NCBI GenBank assembly: GCA_937125225.1 | Contig: CAKZLE010000006.1 | Location: 220,893 to 284,892, forward strand | DNA from: an uncultured Spirochaetia bacterium | Lineage (GTDB): Bacteria > Spirochaetota > Spirochaetia > CAKZLE01 | Length of the DNA stretch: 64,000 bases | Direction: 5' to 3' | In this document: positions 16,648 through 25,775 of the stretch, piece after piece | Numbering within the stretch: position 1 is the first letter of the stretch | How the letters are laid out: each line of letters begins with the position of its first letter | Made by a program: the position numbers and the translations under genes | The notes under the pieces: generated by a model | Told to the model about the DNA's origin: nothing | Database searches by the model: none | What the model saw: the letters and a program-made list of their open reading frames with translations, nothing else

Positions 16648-17568
16648 ATGAAAGCCGTATTTCCCACGCTCCTTAAAATCATTCTATCTCTTGTACTGGT
16701 TCTTCTCATTCTTACCGCGCCCTCCCTTTTTGTGAATGAGGGAGAGACAAGATATATGAACCTTCATGCGCCAATCGAGGTCTTAGAGGATTTTTTCACT
16801 GAACTGGGATCAGAGGATTTCTTCATAGTCATGTTCGGGAAGACTCCAAGAGATCTTCGTAGCTTCATTTTTGAATATACTCTTGTATCTCTGAAACATC
16901 TCCTGACGGGGACAATTATCAGTCTACTGATGGGAATCTCTCTTGGTATCTTGATTGGAGTCAATAAGGGAAGCAGAAGTCTCGGAGGATTATCTCTCAT
17001 TAGTGCAATCCCTGATTTTATTCTGGTAATGCTACTCCAACTGATCTCTGTAATGCTCTTCAGTACCTTCGGTATCCGGATCGGATATATCAACTACTCA
17101 TCTCAGGAGGGAATCGCTGTCCTTCCAGTCATTATCATAGTGATCATCTCCATTTCCTACGTGATACGGACCATCTCACTGAAGATGGTAACCATCGCTA
17201 CTGAAGACTACATTCAATATGCAAGAGCAAAAGGATTATCACGTAGGGTGATCATTTTCAGACATATGCTCGTAGCTGTCCTCGACCAGTTCAGGGGTGA
17301 TGTTATAAAACTGGTATCCATCAGTATAGGATCCCTGTTCATCGTAGAGAGAATGTTCAATATCCCAGGACTGACTCGGCTCCTTTTCAGCTTTGGTTTT
17401 AATCTTCAATTCACCTATTCAAGCGGAGTATCTGCCTATTCAGTCAATTTCAGGATCGCTGCAATAGCTATAATCCTGATTGCTTGTGTCTCGAGCTTGA
17501 CCTATATCGTCTGTTATTCGATAATTCTTCTCTTGAAAAGGATGTGTGCACATGAAGCTATATTCTAG
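16648..17568 (+). CDS. Peptide-type ABC transporter permease (DppB/OppB family)
   Basis: 306 residues, six predicted membrane segments. The first is at about 4-25, and the BPD-type core (EYTLVSLKHLL onward) begins near residue 80. The cytoplasmic coupling EAA-like loop YIQYARAKGLSRR is near 190, as in DppB-type permeases. The start is set at 16648: an upstream in-frame ATG at 16588 would put the promoter inside the gene, while 16648 gives MKAVFP followed at once by a membrane helix. It pairs with the next gene, which overlaps its 3' end by 17 bases. No binding protein or ATPase is encoded on this strand; the ATPases may be shared with the convergent opp operon. Confidence 0.85.
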   Translation: MKAVFPTLLKIILSLVLVLLILTAPSLFVNEGETRYMNLHAPIEVLEDFFTELGSEDFFIVMFGKTPRDLRSFIFEYTLVSLKHLLTGTIISLLMGISLGILIGVNKGSRSLGGLSLISAIPDFILVMLLQLISVMLFSTFGIRIGYINYSSQEGIAVLPVIIIVIISISYVIRTISLKMVTIATEDYIQYARAKGLSRRVIIFRHMLVAVLDQFRGDVIKLVSISIGSLFIVERMFNIPGLTRLLFSFGFNLQFTYSSGVSAYSVNFRIAAIAIILIACVSSLTYIVCYSIILLLKRMCAHEAIF

Positions 17569-18472
17569 AGATAACTATCTGACGATCATTGCTATCATCG
17601 TAGCATTCTGGTTCTTCATAGCATTTATCGCACCCTTGTTCGCACCATTTGACTTTGATGAATCAGAGAATATGATTATAACTAACACAGAGGAGGGAAC
17701 CATGAGGCTCTACGCTCCTCATGCTCCAACCTCCCGCCACCTCTTCGGGACAGATCTATATGGATATGATATCTTCTCTTCTCTGTTGTATGGCGCTAAA
17801 TATACGATCCTTACGATTATAATCACGGCAGGCGTGCGAGTTATCGGAGGATTCATCATTGGTTATTACCAAGCCCTTCGATCCTCTACGAGAAGGAGAA
17901 AGTCCTTTTCTGTAGTTCAGGGCCTTCCTGTTTTCATCATCATCTACTTCATCCTATTCGGATTTGTATTCAACCCGATATTCTCACCCTTGTTCATTTC
18001 GATCTTTCAGATCATATTATTCTCTCTATTTGGACTACCAGCAACGATACCTATCTTCAGAGAGAAGCTAATAGTTCAACTAAGAACACCTTTTATCGAG
18101 GCTGCGAAAAGCTGTGGTGGTAGTGACCGATGGATACTCATTCATCACCTACTCCCCCATAGTGCGGAAGATCTCTTGATCCAATTCACTCAGGAAATGG
18201 TCGCGACCTTAACCCTGATCGGACAATTAGGTGTCTTTTCAATATTCATTGGAGGAACAATAGTGACTTCTCATCCTCTGGAGTTCACCTCGATCACACG
18301 GGAGTGGGGAGGACTTATTGGAGCGAATATGGGAAGGATAGGGTCACCGAACTGGTGGCTTATCGTCTATCCTCTCGCAGCTTACCTGCTTCTTTTCTTC
18401 TCATCCTTCACCGTAAGCTTTCTGATAGAAAAAAAGAGCAGGAAGACCTATTTCAAAGCTTCAAACCTATGA
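17552..18472 (+). CDS. Peptide-type ABC transporter permease (DppC/OppC family)
   Basis: 306 residues. An N-terminal membrane helix (about 8-30) is followed by a periplasmic segment with HLFGTDLYGYDIFS near 65, the signature before the BPD core in DppC-type permeases. The coupling loop FIEAAKSCGGSDRWILIHHLLPH is near 183-205. ATG 17552 is preferred because AAAAGGA lies nine bases upstream; an in-frame GTG at 17546 is too close to it. Compared with typical OppC, the region after the first helix is irregular. Its stop lies inside the last codons of the convergent oppF gene, a 6-base tail-to-tail overlap. Confidence 0.82.
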   Translation: MKLYSRDNYLTIIAIIVAFWFFIAFIAPLFAPFDFDESENMIITNTEEGTMRLYAPHAPTSRHLFGTDLYGYDIFSSLLYGAKYTILTIIITAGVRVIGGFIIGYYQALRSSTRRRKSFSVVQGLPVFIIIYFILFGFVFNPIFSPLFISIFQIILFSLFGLPATIPIFREKLIVQLRTPFIEAAKSCGGSDRWILIHHLLPHSAEDLLIQFTQEMVATLTLIGQLGVFSIFIGGTIVTSHPLEFTSITREWGGLIGANMGRIGSPNWWLIVYPLAAYLLLFFSSFTVSFLIEKKSRKTYFKASNL

Positions 18473-19444
18473 TCCGAATTCCCAGCAGGCTACAGAATGA
18501 CCAGGAGAGACCTCTTTTAGAGGAGGATACTCCATCCGACACTTATCTGTAGCAAATGGACATCTAGGATGAAAGTGACATCCTGAAGGAGGATATATAG
18601 GTGATGGCACATCCCCCATCACGACCCTCTTCTTTCCTATCCTTGAACGCGGATCAGTTGTGGGAAAAGCCTCAAAGAGCGCCTTTGTATATGGATGCAA
18701 GTGTTTCTGAACAAGCTCCTTCTTATCTGCGATCTCTACGACCCTTCCAAGGTACATGACGAGGATTCTTGTCGAGATGAATTCGACAACAGCTAAGTCA
18801 TGCGATATGAACATATAGGTGAACTGATGTTTTGACTGCAGATCGAGTAATAGGTTCAGGATCTGAGCCTGTACCGAGACATCTAATGCAGATACAGCCT
18901 CATCACATACAATGAACTCGGGATCAAGAGCAAGGGCTCGTGCAATCCCTATTCTCTGACGCTGCCCACCGGAGAACTGATGGGGGTAACGTCGTTTGAA
19001 TTTGGGATTCAGACCGACTTCCTCCATAAGAGCCTCTACTCTATCACTCTGTTCGGAGGAACTCCCGACAGAATGGATCCTCAAGGGTTGTCCAATCACC
19101 TGAGAGACTTTTTTCCTAGGATTCAGGGAGGAATAGGGATCCTGGAAGATCATTTGCATATGTGTACTGATATCTTTCATCTGGTCTCTCTTCATACCGA
19201 AAAGATCTTCTCCCCGGTACAGGACTTCACCTGAGGTCTTGTCATGCAATCTCATGACAGTCTTTCCCAAGGTAGATTTTCCACATCCAGATTCACCGAC
19301 TATTCCTAGTATCTCTCCCTCCTTGATATCAAGGGAGACACCATCAACTGCTCGTACAACCTGTTTCTGTTCACTAGCGCCCTGAGCGGTAACCGTGAAA
19401 TGTTTTACGAGATTCTTGACTTCTAGTATCTTTGTATCTTTCAC
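18467..19444 (-). CDS. Peptide ABC transporter ATP-binding protein (OppF/DppF family)
   Basis: 325 residues. Walker A GESGCGKST is near 50, the Q-loop near 95 (MIFQDPYSSLNPR), the signature FSGGQRQRIGIARAL near 150, Walker B FIVCDEAVSALD near 175, and H-loop SHDLAV near 207. The C-terminal OppF extension contains the cysteine-rich motif CHFHPRCPFATDKC near 290, which binds a 4Fe-4S cluster in many Opp/Dpp ATPases. Last gene of the opp-type operon, three bases after oppD. It energises peptide import with OppD. Its stop overlaps the stop of the facing permease gene. Confidence 0.94.
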   Translation of the reverse strand: MKDTKILEVKNLVKHFTVTAQGASEQKQVVRAVDGVSLDIKEGEILGIVGESGCGKSTLGKTVMRLHDKTSGEVLYRGEDLFGMKRDQMKDISTHMQMIFQDPYSSLNPRKKVSQVIGQPLRIHSVGSSSEQSDRVEALMEEVGLNPKFKRRYPHQFSGGQRQRIGIARALALDPEFIVCDEAVSALDVSVQAQILNLLLDLQSKHQFTYMFISHDLAVVEFISTRILVMYLGRVVEIADKKELVQKHLHPYTKALFEAFPTTDPRSRIGKKRVVMGDVPSPIYPPSGCHFHPRCPFATDKCRMEYPPLKEVSPGHSVACWEFGS

Positions 19445-19447
19445 CTG

Positions 19448-20464
19448 TTACACTCTCCCCTCTTGCTGCTGAAGATGATGGCACCAAACGAAATGGTCAT
19501 CACTGATTTTTGTCTCTTCAGGGAACTCTTTAAGACACTTGTCTTTAACGAAGCCGCACCTATTGGCAAAAGGACAGCCCTCTCCAATCGTTAGAAGATC
19601 AGGGACTGTACCATCGATCGCCTCCAATCTTTTAGCACCACGGTATTTCGGGTTAGATGGCAGCGAATTCAGGAGTCCAAGAGTATAGGGATGCTTGGGT
19701 TCTTCAAATAGTGAGAACACATCAGCTTCTTCGACCTTCCTTCCCGCATACATGACAACAACCCGATCAGCCATCTCAGAGACGACTCCCATATCATGGG
19801 TGATCAGTAGGATCGACATCCCCACTGTCTTCTTGAGATCATTCAATAGATCTAGGATCTGTGCCTGTATCGTCACATCTAGGGCTGTAGTAGGTTCATC
19901 AGCGATCATAAGTCCTGGTTCAGGGGAAGCGAGAGCCATAGCGATCATCGCCCGCTGTCTCATCCCTCCTGAGAGTTGATGAGGATAGTTGTGTATCCTC
20001 TCATCTGGTGAGGGTATCTTCACGAGATCGAGTAGTTCAACAGCTTTCGCTAAAGCCTCTTTCTTTGAGATCCTCTGATGAGTCCTATAGACATCAGCAA
20101 TCTGAGAACCGATAGTGAATACCGGATTCAATGCCGTCATAGGCTCCTGGAAGATCATCGAGATCTGCGTTCCTCGCAAAGCCTCTATTTGACTCTTTGG
20201 TAATGTGAGGAGGTCTTTATCTCTAAAATAGATCTTCCCACTCTCAACGACCCCCGGGGGCATGGGATTCAACTGATTGATGGCATGTGCCGTAACCGAT
20301 TTTCCGCAGCCTGACTCACCTACAAGAGTAAGAGTCTCTCCCTTCTTGATAGTCACAGACAGATCACGTACGGCTTTGACGATACCTCGCTGTATATTAA
20401 AATTGAAGTTCAGATTCTCGATTGATACAAGAACATCGTCTCCAGTATGTTTTCCTTCACTCAT
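19448..20464 (-). CDS. Peptide ABC transporter ATP-binding protein (OppD/DppD family)
   Basis: 338 residues. Walker A GESGCGKSV is near 53, Q-loop MIFQEPMTALNP near 100, signature LSGGMRQRAMIAMAL near 160, Walker B LMIADEPTTALD near 182, and H-loop THDMGV near 215. The C-terminal OppD motif with CPFANRCGFVKDKC lies near 300. GAGGAG lies five bases before the ATG, which is one base past the stop of the permease gene. Forms the nucleotide-binding heterodimer with OppF and probably serves peptide or related solute uptake. Confidence 0.94.
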   Translation of the reverse strand: MSEGKHTGDDVLVSIENLNFNFNIQRGIVKAVRDLSVTIKKGETLTLVGESGCGKSVTAHAINQLNPMPPGVVESGKIYFRDKDLLTLPKSQIEALRGTQISMIFQEPMTALNPVFTIGSQIADVYRTHQRISKKEALAKAVELLDLVKIPSPDERIHNYPHQLSGGMRQRAMIAMALASPEPGLMIADEPTTALDVTIQAQILDLLNDLKKTVGMSILLITHDMGVVSEMADRVVVMYAGRKVEEADVFSLFEEPKHPYTLGLLNSLPSNPKYRGAKRLEAIDGTVPDLLTIGEGCPFANRCGFVKDKCLKEFPEETKISDDHFVWCHHLQQQEGRV

Positions 20465-20465
20465 T

Positions 20466-21338
20466 TCAGCTCCTCATCTTCGGGTCTAGGATATCACGAA
20501 GGCCATCACCTAACAGGTTGAATCCCAATACTGCCAAAAGTATCGCGATACCTGGGAGTGTGACGATCCACCATGCATTGGTGATGAACTCTTTGGAACT
20601 TGCAATCATAAGACCCCATTCTGGAGTTGGGGGCTGTGCACCAAGCCCAAGGAACGAGAGGCCTGCAGAACTTAGAATCGCTTCACCAACACCTAATGTC
20701 GACTGTACGATTGTCGCAGAGAGACAGTTTGGCAGGATAGTCTTGAACATCAGCTCCATATTGCCAGCTCCGAGAGCTCGCTCTGCAAGGACATAGTCAT
20801 TCTCTTTCTCTGCTAATACGGAAGCTCTCACAAGACGAGCATACCGTGGTACCTGTGAAATACCGATAGCGACCATCGCATTCACAAGAGATGGTCCCAA
20901 AATCGCAACGATGACTATCGTCAGCAGAATATAGGGAAAAGCCAACATGATATCGATGATTCGCATAATGATCTTATCGAGGATCCCACCAAAATAGGCA
21001 GATACCACACCGATGATCAATCCAAGTACTAAAGAGATACCTACTGATACGACACCGATACTCATAGAGATCCTTGCACCGTAGATCAGACGTGATAACA
21101 TATCTCGTCCAAGATCGTCGGTCCCAAGTATATAGCCTCCAGTAAAAGGAGGAGTCTTTCTCAATTCGATCACCTGCTCTACCGGATCATGGGGAGCAAG
21201 GAGGGGGGCGAATATAGCCATCAGAACGAAGAGGACGATGATGACAAGACCTGTCATGGCCCCTTTGTTCTTCTTTAAGTTATACCAAGTCTCCTGCAAA
21301 GGGGTCGGTTCTTTTATCTCAAGTAATTCCTGTTCCAT
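20466..21338 (-). CDS. Peptide ABC transporter permease (OppC/DppC family)
   Basis: 290 residues. An N-terminal cytoplasmic tail and first membrane helix (about 27-48) precede the LGTDDLGRDMLSRLIYGAR signature near 80, followed by five more membrane segments. The coupling loop with AERALGAG is near 193, and the GAQPPTPEWGLMI segment near 232 is typical of DppC. It forms the membrane channel with the OppB-type partner encoded immediately upstream. Gene spacing of 10 bases to the upstream permease and one base to oppD supports one operon. Confidence 0.94.
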   Translation of the reverse strand: MEQELLEIKEPTPLQETWYNLKKNKGAMTGLVIIVLFVLMAIFAPLLAPHDPVEQVIELRKTPPFTGGYILGTDDLGRDMLSRLIYGARISMSIGVVSVGISLVLGLIIGVVSAYFGGILDKIIMRIIDIMLAFPYILLTIVIVAILGPSLVNAMVAIGISQVPRYARLVRASVLAEKENDYVLAERALGAGNMELMFKTILPNCLSATIVQSTLGVGEAILSSAGLSFLGLGAQPPTPEWGLMIASSKEFITNAWWIVTLPGIAILLAVLGFNLLGDGLRDILDPKMRS

Positions 21339-21348
21339 ATAAACCCCT

Positions 21349-22365
21349 TTATTGCATTCTGATCTTTGGATTGATCACTGAGTAGAGAATATCCACTACG
21401 AGATTGATCAAGACAAAGAAAACCGAGATGAAGATTATCCCCCCCTGTACGGCGGGATAGTCACGAGCACCGATGGCTACATAGATCCATTTACCGATTC
21501 CAGGCCAAGAGAAGACTGTCTCAGTCAGGATCGCTCCAGAAAGAAGAAGGCCGAACTGAAGGCCTATGATCGTGATGACGGGAAGAAGTGCATTCTTTAG
21601 AGCATATCGAAAGACTACCCGTCGCTCTTTGATGCCTGCTGATCTTGCAGTCTTGATATAATCCTGTTGAAGGACCTCTAGCATGCTGCTTCTTGTAGTC
21701 CTTGCTATAATAGCAAGAGGAATTGTCCCCAAGGCTATAGTAGGAAGGATCAGATGCTGGAATGCCGATACGAGATATTGAGAATTGCCCTCTCGTATCC
21801 ACAGAATGATACCATCTAAAATATAAAAATTCGTTATCGGTTGGAAATAATATCGTACGTTCATCCTACCACCTGTAGGTAGAAGGTCCAGCCACACCGA
21901 GAAAATCATGATAAGTACGAGACCAAGCCAGAAGACCGGCATGGAGACACCAACAAGGGAGCCTCCCATCGCAGTATAGTCTATCCACGAGTTACGCTTA
22001 CGCGCTGAGGTGACACCGACAATGATCCCTATAGTCGATGCGAATATCATAGCCCAGATCGCAAGTTCGATCGTTGCAGGAAATCGTTCAGATATCTCAT
22101 CTTTTATCTGTTGCCCGGAAGTTATGGATTTTCCAAGATCTAAACGTACGATCCTTGAAAGGTATAGTCCATACTGCTGGATAAGGGGTTTATCCAATCC
22201 TAACTCTTCTCTCAGCTGTTCTAGCTGCTGAGCATTAGCTCGTTCCCCTAACATGACCCGGGCAGGGTCTCCTGGAGCTAAGGCGATCATGAAGAATACG
22301 AGAGTGATAACACCGAAAAGTGTTGGTATCAGTAGCAGTAGTCGTTTGAAAATATGTTTAAGCAT
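21349..22365 (-). CDS. Peptide ABC transporter permease (OppB/DppB family)
   Basis: 338 residues. The N-terminal MLKHIFKRLLLLIPTLFGV helix opens the protein, then the long periplasmic loop with APGDPARVMLGERA near 30 and LDKPLIQQY near 58, typical of DppB. The coupling loop DYIKTARSAGIKERRV is near 232 and NALLPVITIIGLQ near 255. Six membrane segments are expected. It lies 82 bases downstream of the binding-protein gene, with a strong hairpin between them that could lower permease expression relative to the binding protein. Confidence 0.94.
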   Translation of the reverse strand: MLKHIFKRLLLLIPTLFGVITLVFFMIALAPGDPARVMLGERANAQQLEQLREELGLDKPLIQQYGLYLSRIVRLDLGKSITSGQQIKDEISERFPATIELAIWAMIFASTIGIIVGVTSARKRNSWIDYTAMGGSLVGVSMPVFWLGLVLIMIFSVWLDLLPTGGRMNVRYYFQPITNFYILDGIILWIREGNSQYLVSAFQHLILPTIALGTIPLAIIARTTRSSMLEVLQQDYIKTARSAGIKERRVVFRYALKNALLPVITIIGLQFGLLLSGAILTETVFSWPGIGKWIYVAIGARDYPAVQGGIIFISVFFVLINLVVDILYSVINPKIRMQ

Positions 22366-22392
22366 ATGTGTTCCTGTATGAACTTGAATATA

Positions 22393-22424
22393 GTACAGCC
22401 ACTTTTATTAAAAAGTGGCTGTAC
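22393..22424 (-). terminator. Perfect 14-bp hairpin between the binding-protein and permease genes
   Basis: GTACAGCCACTTTT (22393-22406) and AAAAGTGGCTGTAC (22411-22424) form a perfect stem with a 4-base loop. After the stem on the minus strand comes TATATTC, not a strong U-run. It may be a partial terminator or a 3'-end stabiliser for the abundant binding-protein message. Confidence 0.7.
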
Positions 22425-22447
22425 ATCTAGATTTACTGATTAATTGA

Positions 22448-24058
22448 CTATTTCTCTAACCATACATGTTTGAAAACACGTTTTCCAGTAGGATAGATAA
22501 CAAAGTCTTTCACATTTGTCTTAGCAGGGACTGTTACTACTGAGTGAGCTATAGGAACCCAAGGAGCCTCTTCATGGAAGATTTCCTGAGCTTCTCGATA
22601 TAGTGCCTCTCTAGCATCCTGATCAGCTACCTCTTTTGCCTGTCGACAAAGATCTGTGAATTCTGAGTTCTTCCACATAGCGATGTTTCCAGCTGGTGGA
22701 ATAGCTGCTGGTTCTGATAAGAGAACCCATAGGAAGTTATCAGGGTCACCGTTATCTCCGGTCCATCCTAACATAGCTGCCTGATGTTCACCTTGGTCAG
22801 TCTTTCCAAGATAAGTTCCCCATTCATATGAGATGATCTCTGCAGTGACACCAACTTTTGAAAGCTGAGCCTGCATGATCTCTGCGATCTTTCTTGCATT
22901 AGGGTTATATGGTCTAGCTACAGGCATTGCCCAGAGTTCCATATCGAAACCATCTGCAAGCCCTGCTTCAGCTAAGAGTTCTTTAGCCTTTGCTGGATCG
23001 TAAGGATATGCCATGATGTCATCATTGTATGACCACATGGTAGGAGGCAGTGGATTCTTAGCTTCCTGTCCTGCTTCTCCATATACACCCTCGATGATCT
23101 CACTCTTATCGATAGCATAGTTGATTGCCTGTCGAACGAGTTTGTTGTCAAAAGGAGCTTTTTGTGTATTCAATGCAAGGTATCCTACATTGAGTCCAGC
23201 CTGCTGGATGACCTGGATATCTGATGCAGCTCTCATGTCTGCAATATCTTCTGTTGAAGGGAAGTCGATCAAGTCTACTTCACCCTTCTGTAATGCCAAC
23301 CATCGTGCTGTTGCATCTGGGATGACTTTGAGGATAAGTCTGTCTAGGTATACAGGACCATCCCAATAATCTGCGTTTCTCTCAAATACGATCTCAGAAT
23401 CCTTGTTCCATGATACGAACTTGAATGCACCGGTTCCAACTGGATTGTTCTTGAAGTCTTCTCCATATTTTGCAACTGCTGTTGGAGATACGATCGAAGC
23501 AAAATCCATTGCAAGGTTCGCAAGGAAAGGAGCTTCTACGTGCTGTAGATTGAACTGTACAGTAAGATCATCGACTGCTACTACAGAATCAACGATATTA
23601 CTCATGTCCATATATCCCCAGTATTTCCAAGGTCCTAGATCATAATAGGCGTGAGTCTCAACGAACTGTCTCTCAAAGGAGAATACAACCGCTTCAGCAT
23701 TGAAAGGAGTCCCATCATGGAACTTGACACCTGATCGAAGGTTGAACGTATAGGTCAGACCATCATCAGAAACTTTCCAGCTTTCAGCAAGAGCAGGTTT
23801 TACAGCTGTCTCACCAGGAATGAATTCAACGAGAGTATCGAATACTGCAGTTGAACCATAGAAAGATTCTCCATCAGTCTCACGACCTGGATCCAATCCT
23901 ACAGAATCTCCAGATCTACCAAAGACCAAGACTCCCCCCATCTTTGAATCTTCAGGATTTGCCGCTACTACAGGAGCACTCTCTTGAGCACCTCCAGCAA
24001 ACAAAGCAAATGGTGCAATAAGTACAAGCATACATACTAATGCTAATGTTCTTTTCAT
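22448..24058 (-). CDS. Peptide/solute-binding protein of the ABC transporter (family 5)
   Basis: 536 residues. The start at 24058 is supported by AGGTGG upstream and by a clean signal peptide MKRTLALVCM...ALFAGGAQES; a longer frame start at 24106 would precede the signal with charged residues. The mature protein is an SBP_bac_5 (OppA/DppA-like) periplasmic or lipid-anchored receptor, with LRSGVKFHDGTPFNAEAVVFS near 110 and NYAIDKSEIIEGVYGE near 312. Residue usage gives no peptide specificity. The LFAGGAQE leader end is common among spirochaetal binding proteins. First gene of a complete five-gene uptake operon. Confidence 0.94.
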   Translation of the reverse strand: MKRTLALVCMLVLIAPFALFAGGAQESAPVVAANPEDSKMGGVLVFGRSGDSVGLDPGRETDGESFYGSTAVFDTLVEFIPGETAVKPALAESWKVSDDGLTYTFNLRSGVKFHDGTPFNAEAVVFSFERQFVETHAYYDLGPWKYWGYMDMSNIVDSVVAVDDLTVQFNLQHVEAPFLANLAMDFASIVSPTAVAKYGEDFKNNPVGTGAFKFVSWNKDSEIVFERNADYWDGPVYLDRLILKVIPDATARWLALQKGEVDLIDFPSTEDIADMRAASDIQVIQQAGLNVGYLALNTQKAPFDNKLVRQAINYAIDKSEIIEGVYGEAGQEAKNPLPPTMWSYNDDIMAYPYDPAKAKELLAEAGLADGFDMELWAMPVARPYNPNARKIAEIMQAQLSKVGVTAEIISYEWGTYLGKTDQGEHQAAMLGWTGDNGDPDNFLWVLLSEPAAIPPAGNIAMWKNSEFTDLCRQAKEVADQDAREALYREAQEIFHEEAPWVPIAHSVVTVPAKTNVKDFVIYPTGKRVFKHVWLEK

Positions 24059-24094
24059 CTCTACCACCTTTTTTAAAATAAAATATTGCCTTTT

Positions 24095-24123
24095 ATTATG
24101 ATACAAAATGTATAGATATACAA
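24095..24123 (-). promoter_or_regulatory. Promoter of the peptide ABC operon
   Basis: On the minus strand: TTGTAT (24118-24123), 17-base spacer, CATAAT (24095-24100). Predicted start near 24088, about 30 bases before the binding-protein ATG. Confidence 0.55.
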
Positions 24124-24190
24124 GGATTTTACAATAATATGTATATCAATACCGGGCCAAACTGTGTTGTCGACATTTTTCCCAAACTAG

Positions 24191-24652
24191 TTAAAGTACT
24201 ACCTCTAATACAGTTATGAGAGTTTCTGGGTCTAATCTAAAGATAGATCCCTTCCCTTCATAAAAACCATGATCTTTCACAAAGTGAATATGAAGGTCTG
24301 TAAATACGACCTCTTGACCAACTTTAAGGTTTCTGACAGTAGTATTTACCTTCTCATACATACCAGGACCACCGAATGGAGAGGGTAATTTACCTCTTAC
24401 AGAATCTACCCTGACCTCAAAATGATCATCAATCGAGAGGAATTCACCAAGGCCATCTAAGCCCTTATCTCTGAAATATTGCATTCGAACAGCGACCTTT
24501 TCATGAGTCAGACCGTTCCGTCTTACTATTCCATCATCCTCTATGAGGATATCTATGAGGTTCCTCTCATCTGTACCGAGAAACCCTTCGAGTGTTAATA
24601 CACCCGGTCTCATCTGTTCTTGTATTCGTGTGAACTGGGGCGACTGTTTCAT
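24191..24652 (-). CDS. Unrecognised 153-residue protein at the end of the nqr operon
   Basis: No family recognised. 153 residues, no signal peptide or membrane segment, no cysteine. Visible features are an N-terminal MRPGVLTLEGFLGTDER segment, an acidic stretch LIDILIEDDGIVRR near 32-45, a glycine/proline-rich GKLPSPFGGPGMYEK near 88-102, and a strand-rich C-terminus (LKVGQEVVFTDLHIHFVKDHGFYEGKGS split across 110-138). It begins nine bases after nqrF, so is very probably cotranscribed with the NQR genes. It could be a cytosolic accessory or assembly factor of the complex, which is inference from position only. Confidence 0.75.
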   Translation of the reverse strand: MKQSPQFTRIQEQMRPGVLTLEGFLGTDERNLIDILIEDDGIVRRNGLTHEKVAVRMQYFRDKGLDGLGEFLSIDDHFEVRVDSVRGKLPSPFGGPGMYEKVNTTVRNLKVGQEVVFTDLHIHFVKDHGFYEGKGSIFRLDPETLITVLEVVL

Positions 24653-24661
24653 CTATACCTC

Positions 24662-25765
24662 CTAAGCGAACTTATCATAGTAGATTCTCTCTTCCGGCAA
24701 TCCTAGACTTGTGAGAACTTTCACACAGGCATCTATCATCCCCGGAGATCCACATAGATAGGCCTCTGCCTCTGCACCATCTTCACCAAGTCTGGCTACT
24801 ACATCGGTGATCAGACCGATCTCCCCTTTCCATTGATCCTCTTCTAAGGGTTCACTCAAAGCTGGGAGAAAAGAGAATCCAGGAAGCTGTTTCTCTAATT
24901 CCTGCATCTCTTCAAGAAGAAACAGGTCCTTCTTCGTTCTAGCACCAAAGAAGTATTGGGCCTTTCTCTTACTCCCTTTTGAGGCAAGGTCAAGAAGAAT
25001 CGATTTTATCGGAGCCATACCTGAACCACCTGCGATACAGATTATAGGTCGATCAGTATCACGAAGATAGAAATCTCCATAGGGCCCATTGAGTTCAACA
25101 GTATCACCTTCTTTGAGATACTTATGGACATAGGTAGTACAGACCCCATTTGGGACTAGCCGAATCTCAAGTTCTACATGTTTGGTATCACTTGGGACAG
25201 ACGCCATCGAATAGGCTCTATATACCGGTTCATCCGTCAATTCATATTCTGGCACCTGGAACTGGATGAACTGACCTGCAGTCATCTCTATCTCAGGTGG
25301 GTCAATAAGCGCTAGACGAACCTCTTTGATATCATGAGTGAGATCTTTCAGACTCTCGACCTTCGCTCTGAACTGTTTTACCTTGAAGAGTTCTTCAGGT
25401 ATCTCTATGGAGATATCGTTCTTCACCTTGAACTGACAGGAGAGACGTACATGCTCCTTCTTCTCCTCTTCAGAGATCCAAGGAAGCTCTGTGGGAAGAT
25501 ACTGACCACCACCCTCTGTGACTTTGACCTTACAAAGCCCGCAAGAACCTCTACCACCACAGGCTGAAGGGATGAATACCCCTTCTCCATTCAGAGCCTT
25601 CAGTAGTGGCTGCCCACCTCTGACGGTCAACTCTTTATCATCATTGATTGTGATATTCACGTCTCCGTAATTACCTATTGTCGCATCAGCGATCACCATG
25701 AGCAGAGCCAACACCAAGGAGATCGCAGACATGATGCCTAAACTGATAAGAAATGTCGTTACCAT
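24662..25765 (-). CDS. nqrF: NqrF-type NADH-oxidising subunit (2Fe-2S, FAD, NADH domains)
   Basis: 367 residues, against about 405 in Vibrio NqrF. One N-terminal membrane helix (about 4-26) anchors the protein. The 2Fe-2S domain has CGGRGSCGLC near 68-77 and the last Cys in RLSC near 109. The FAD domain has RAYSMAS near 187 and the NADH domain IAGGSGMAP near 245, ending LCGSPGMIDA near 340 and IYYDKFA at the terminus. In the Na+-pumping NADH:quinone oxidoreductase this subunit takes electrons from NADH. Here it ends the nqrBCDEF series; the absence of NqrA alters where electrons would leave. Confidence 0.93.
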   Translation of the reverse strand: MVTTFLISLGIMSAISLVLALLMVIADATIGNYGDVNITINDDKELTVRGGQPLLKALNGEGVFIPSACGGRGSCGLCKVKVTEGGGQYLPTELPWISEEEKKEHVRLSCQFKVKNDISIEIPEELFKVKQFRAKVESLKDLTHDIKEVRLALIDPPEIEMTAGQFIQFQVPEYELTDEPVYRAYSMASVPSDTKHVELEIRLVPNGVCTTYVHKYLKEGDTVELNGPYGDFYLRDTDRPIICIAGGSGMAPIKSILLDLASKGSKRKAQYFFGARTKKDLFLLEEMQELEKQLPGFSFLPALSEPLEEDQWKGEIGLITDVVARLGEDGAEAEAYLCGSPGMIDACVKVLTSLGLPEERIYYDKFA

Positions 25766-25775
25766 GTTTCCCCCC

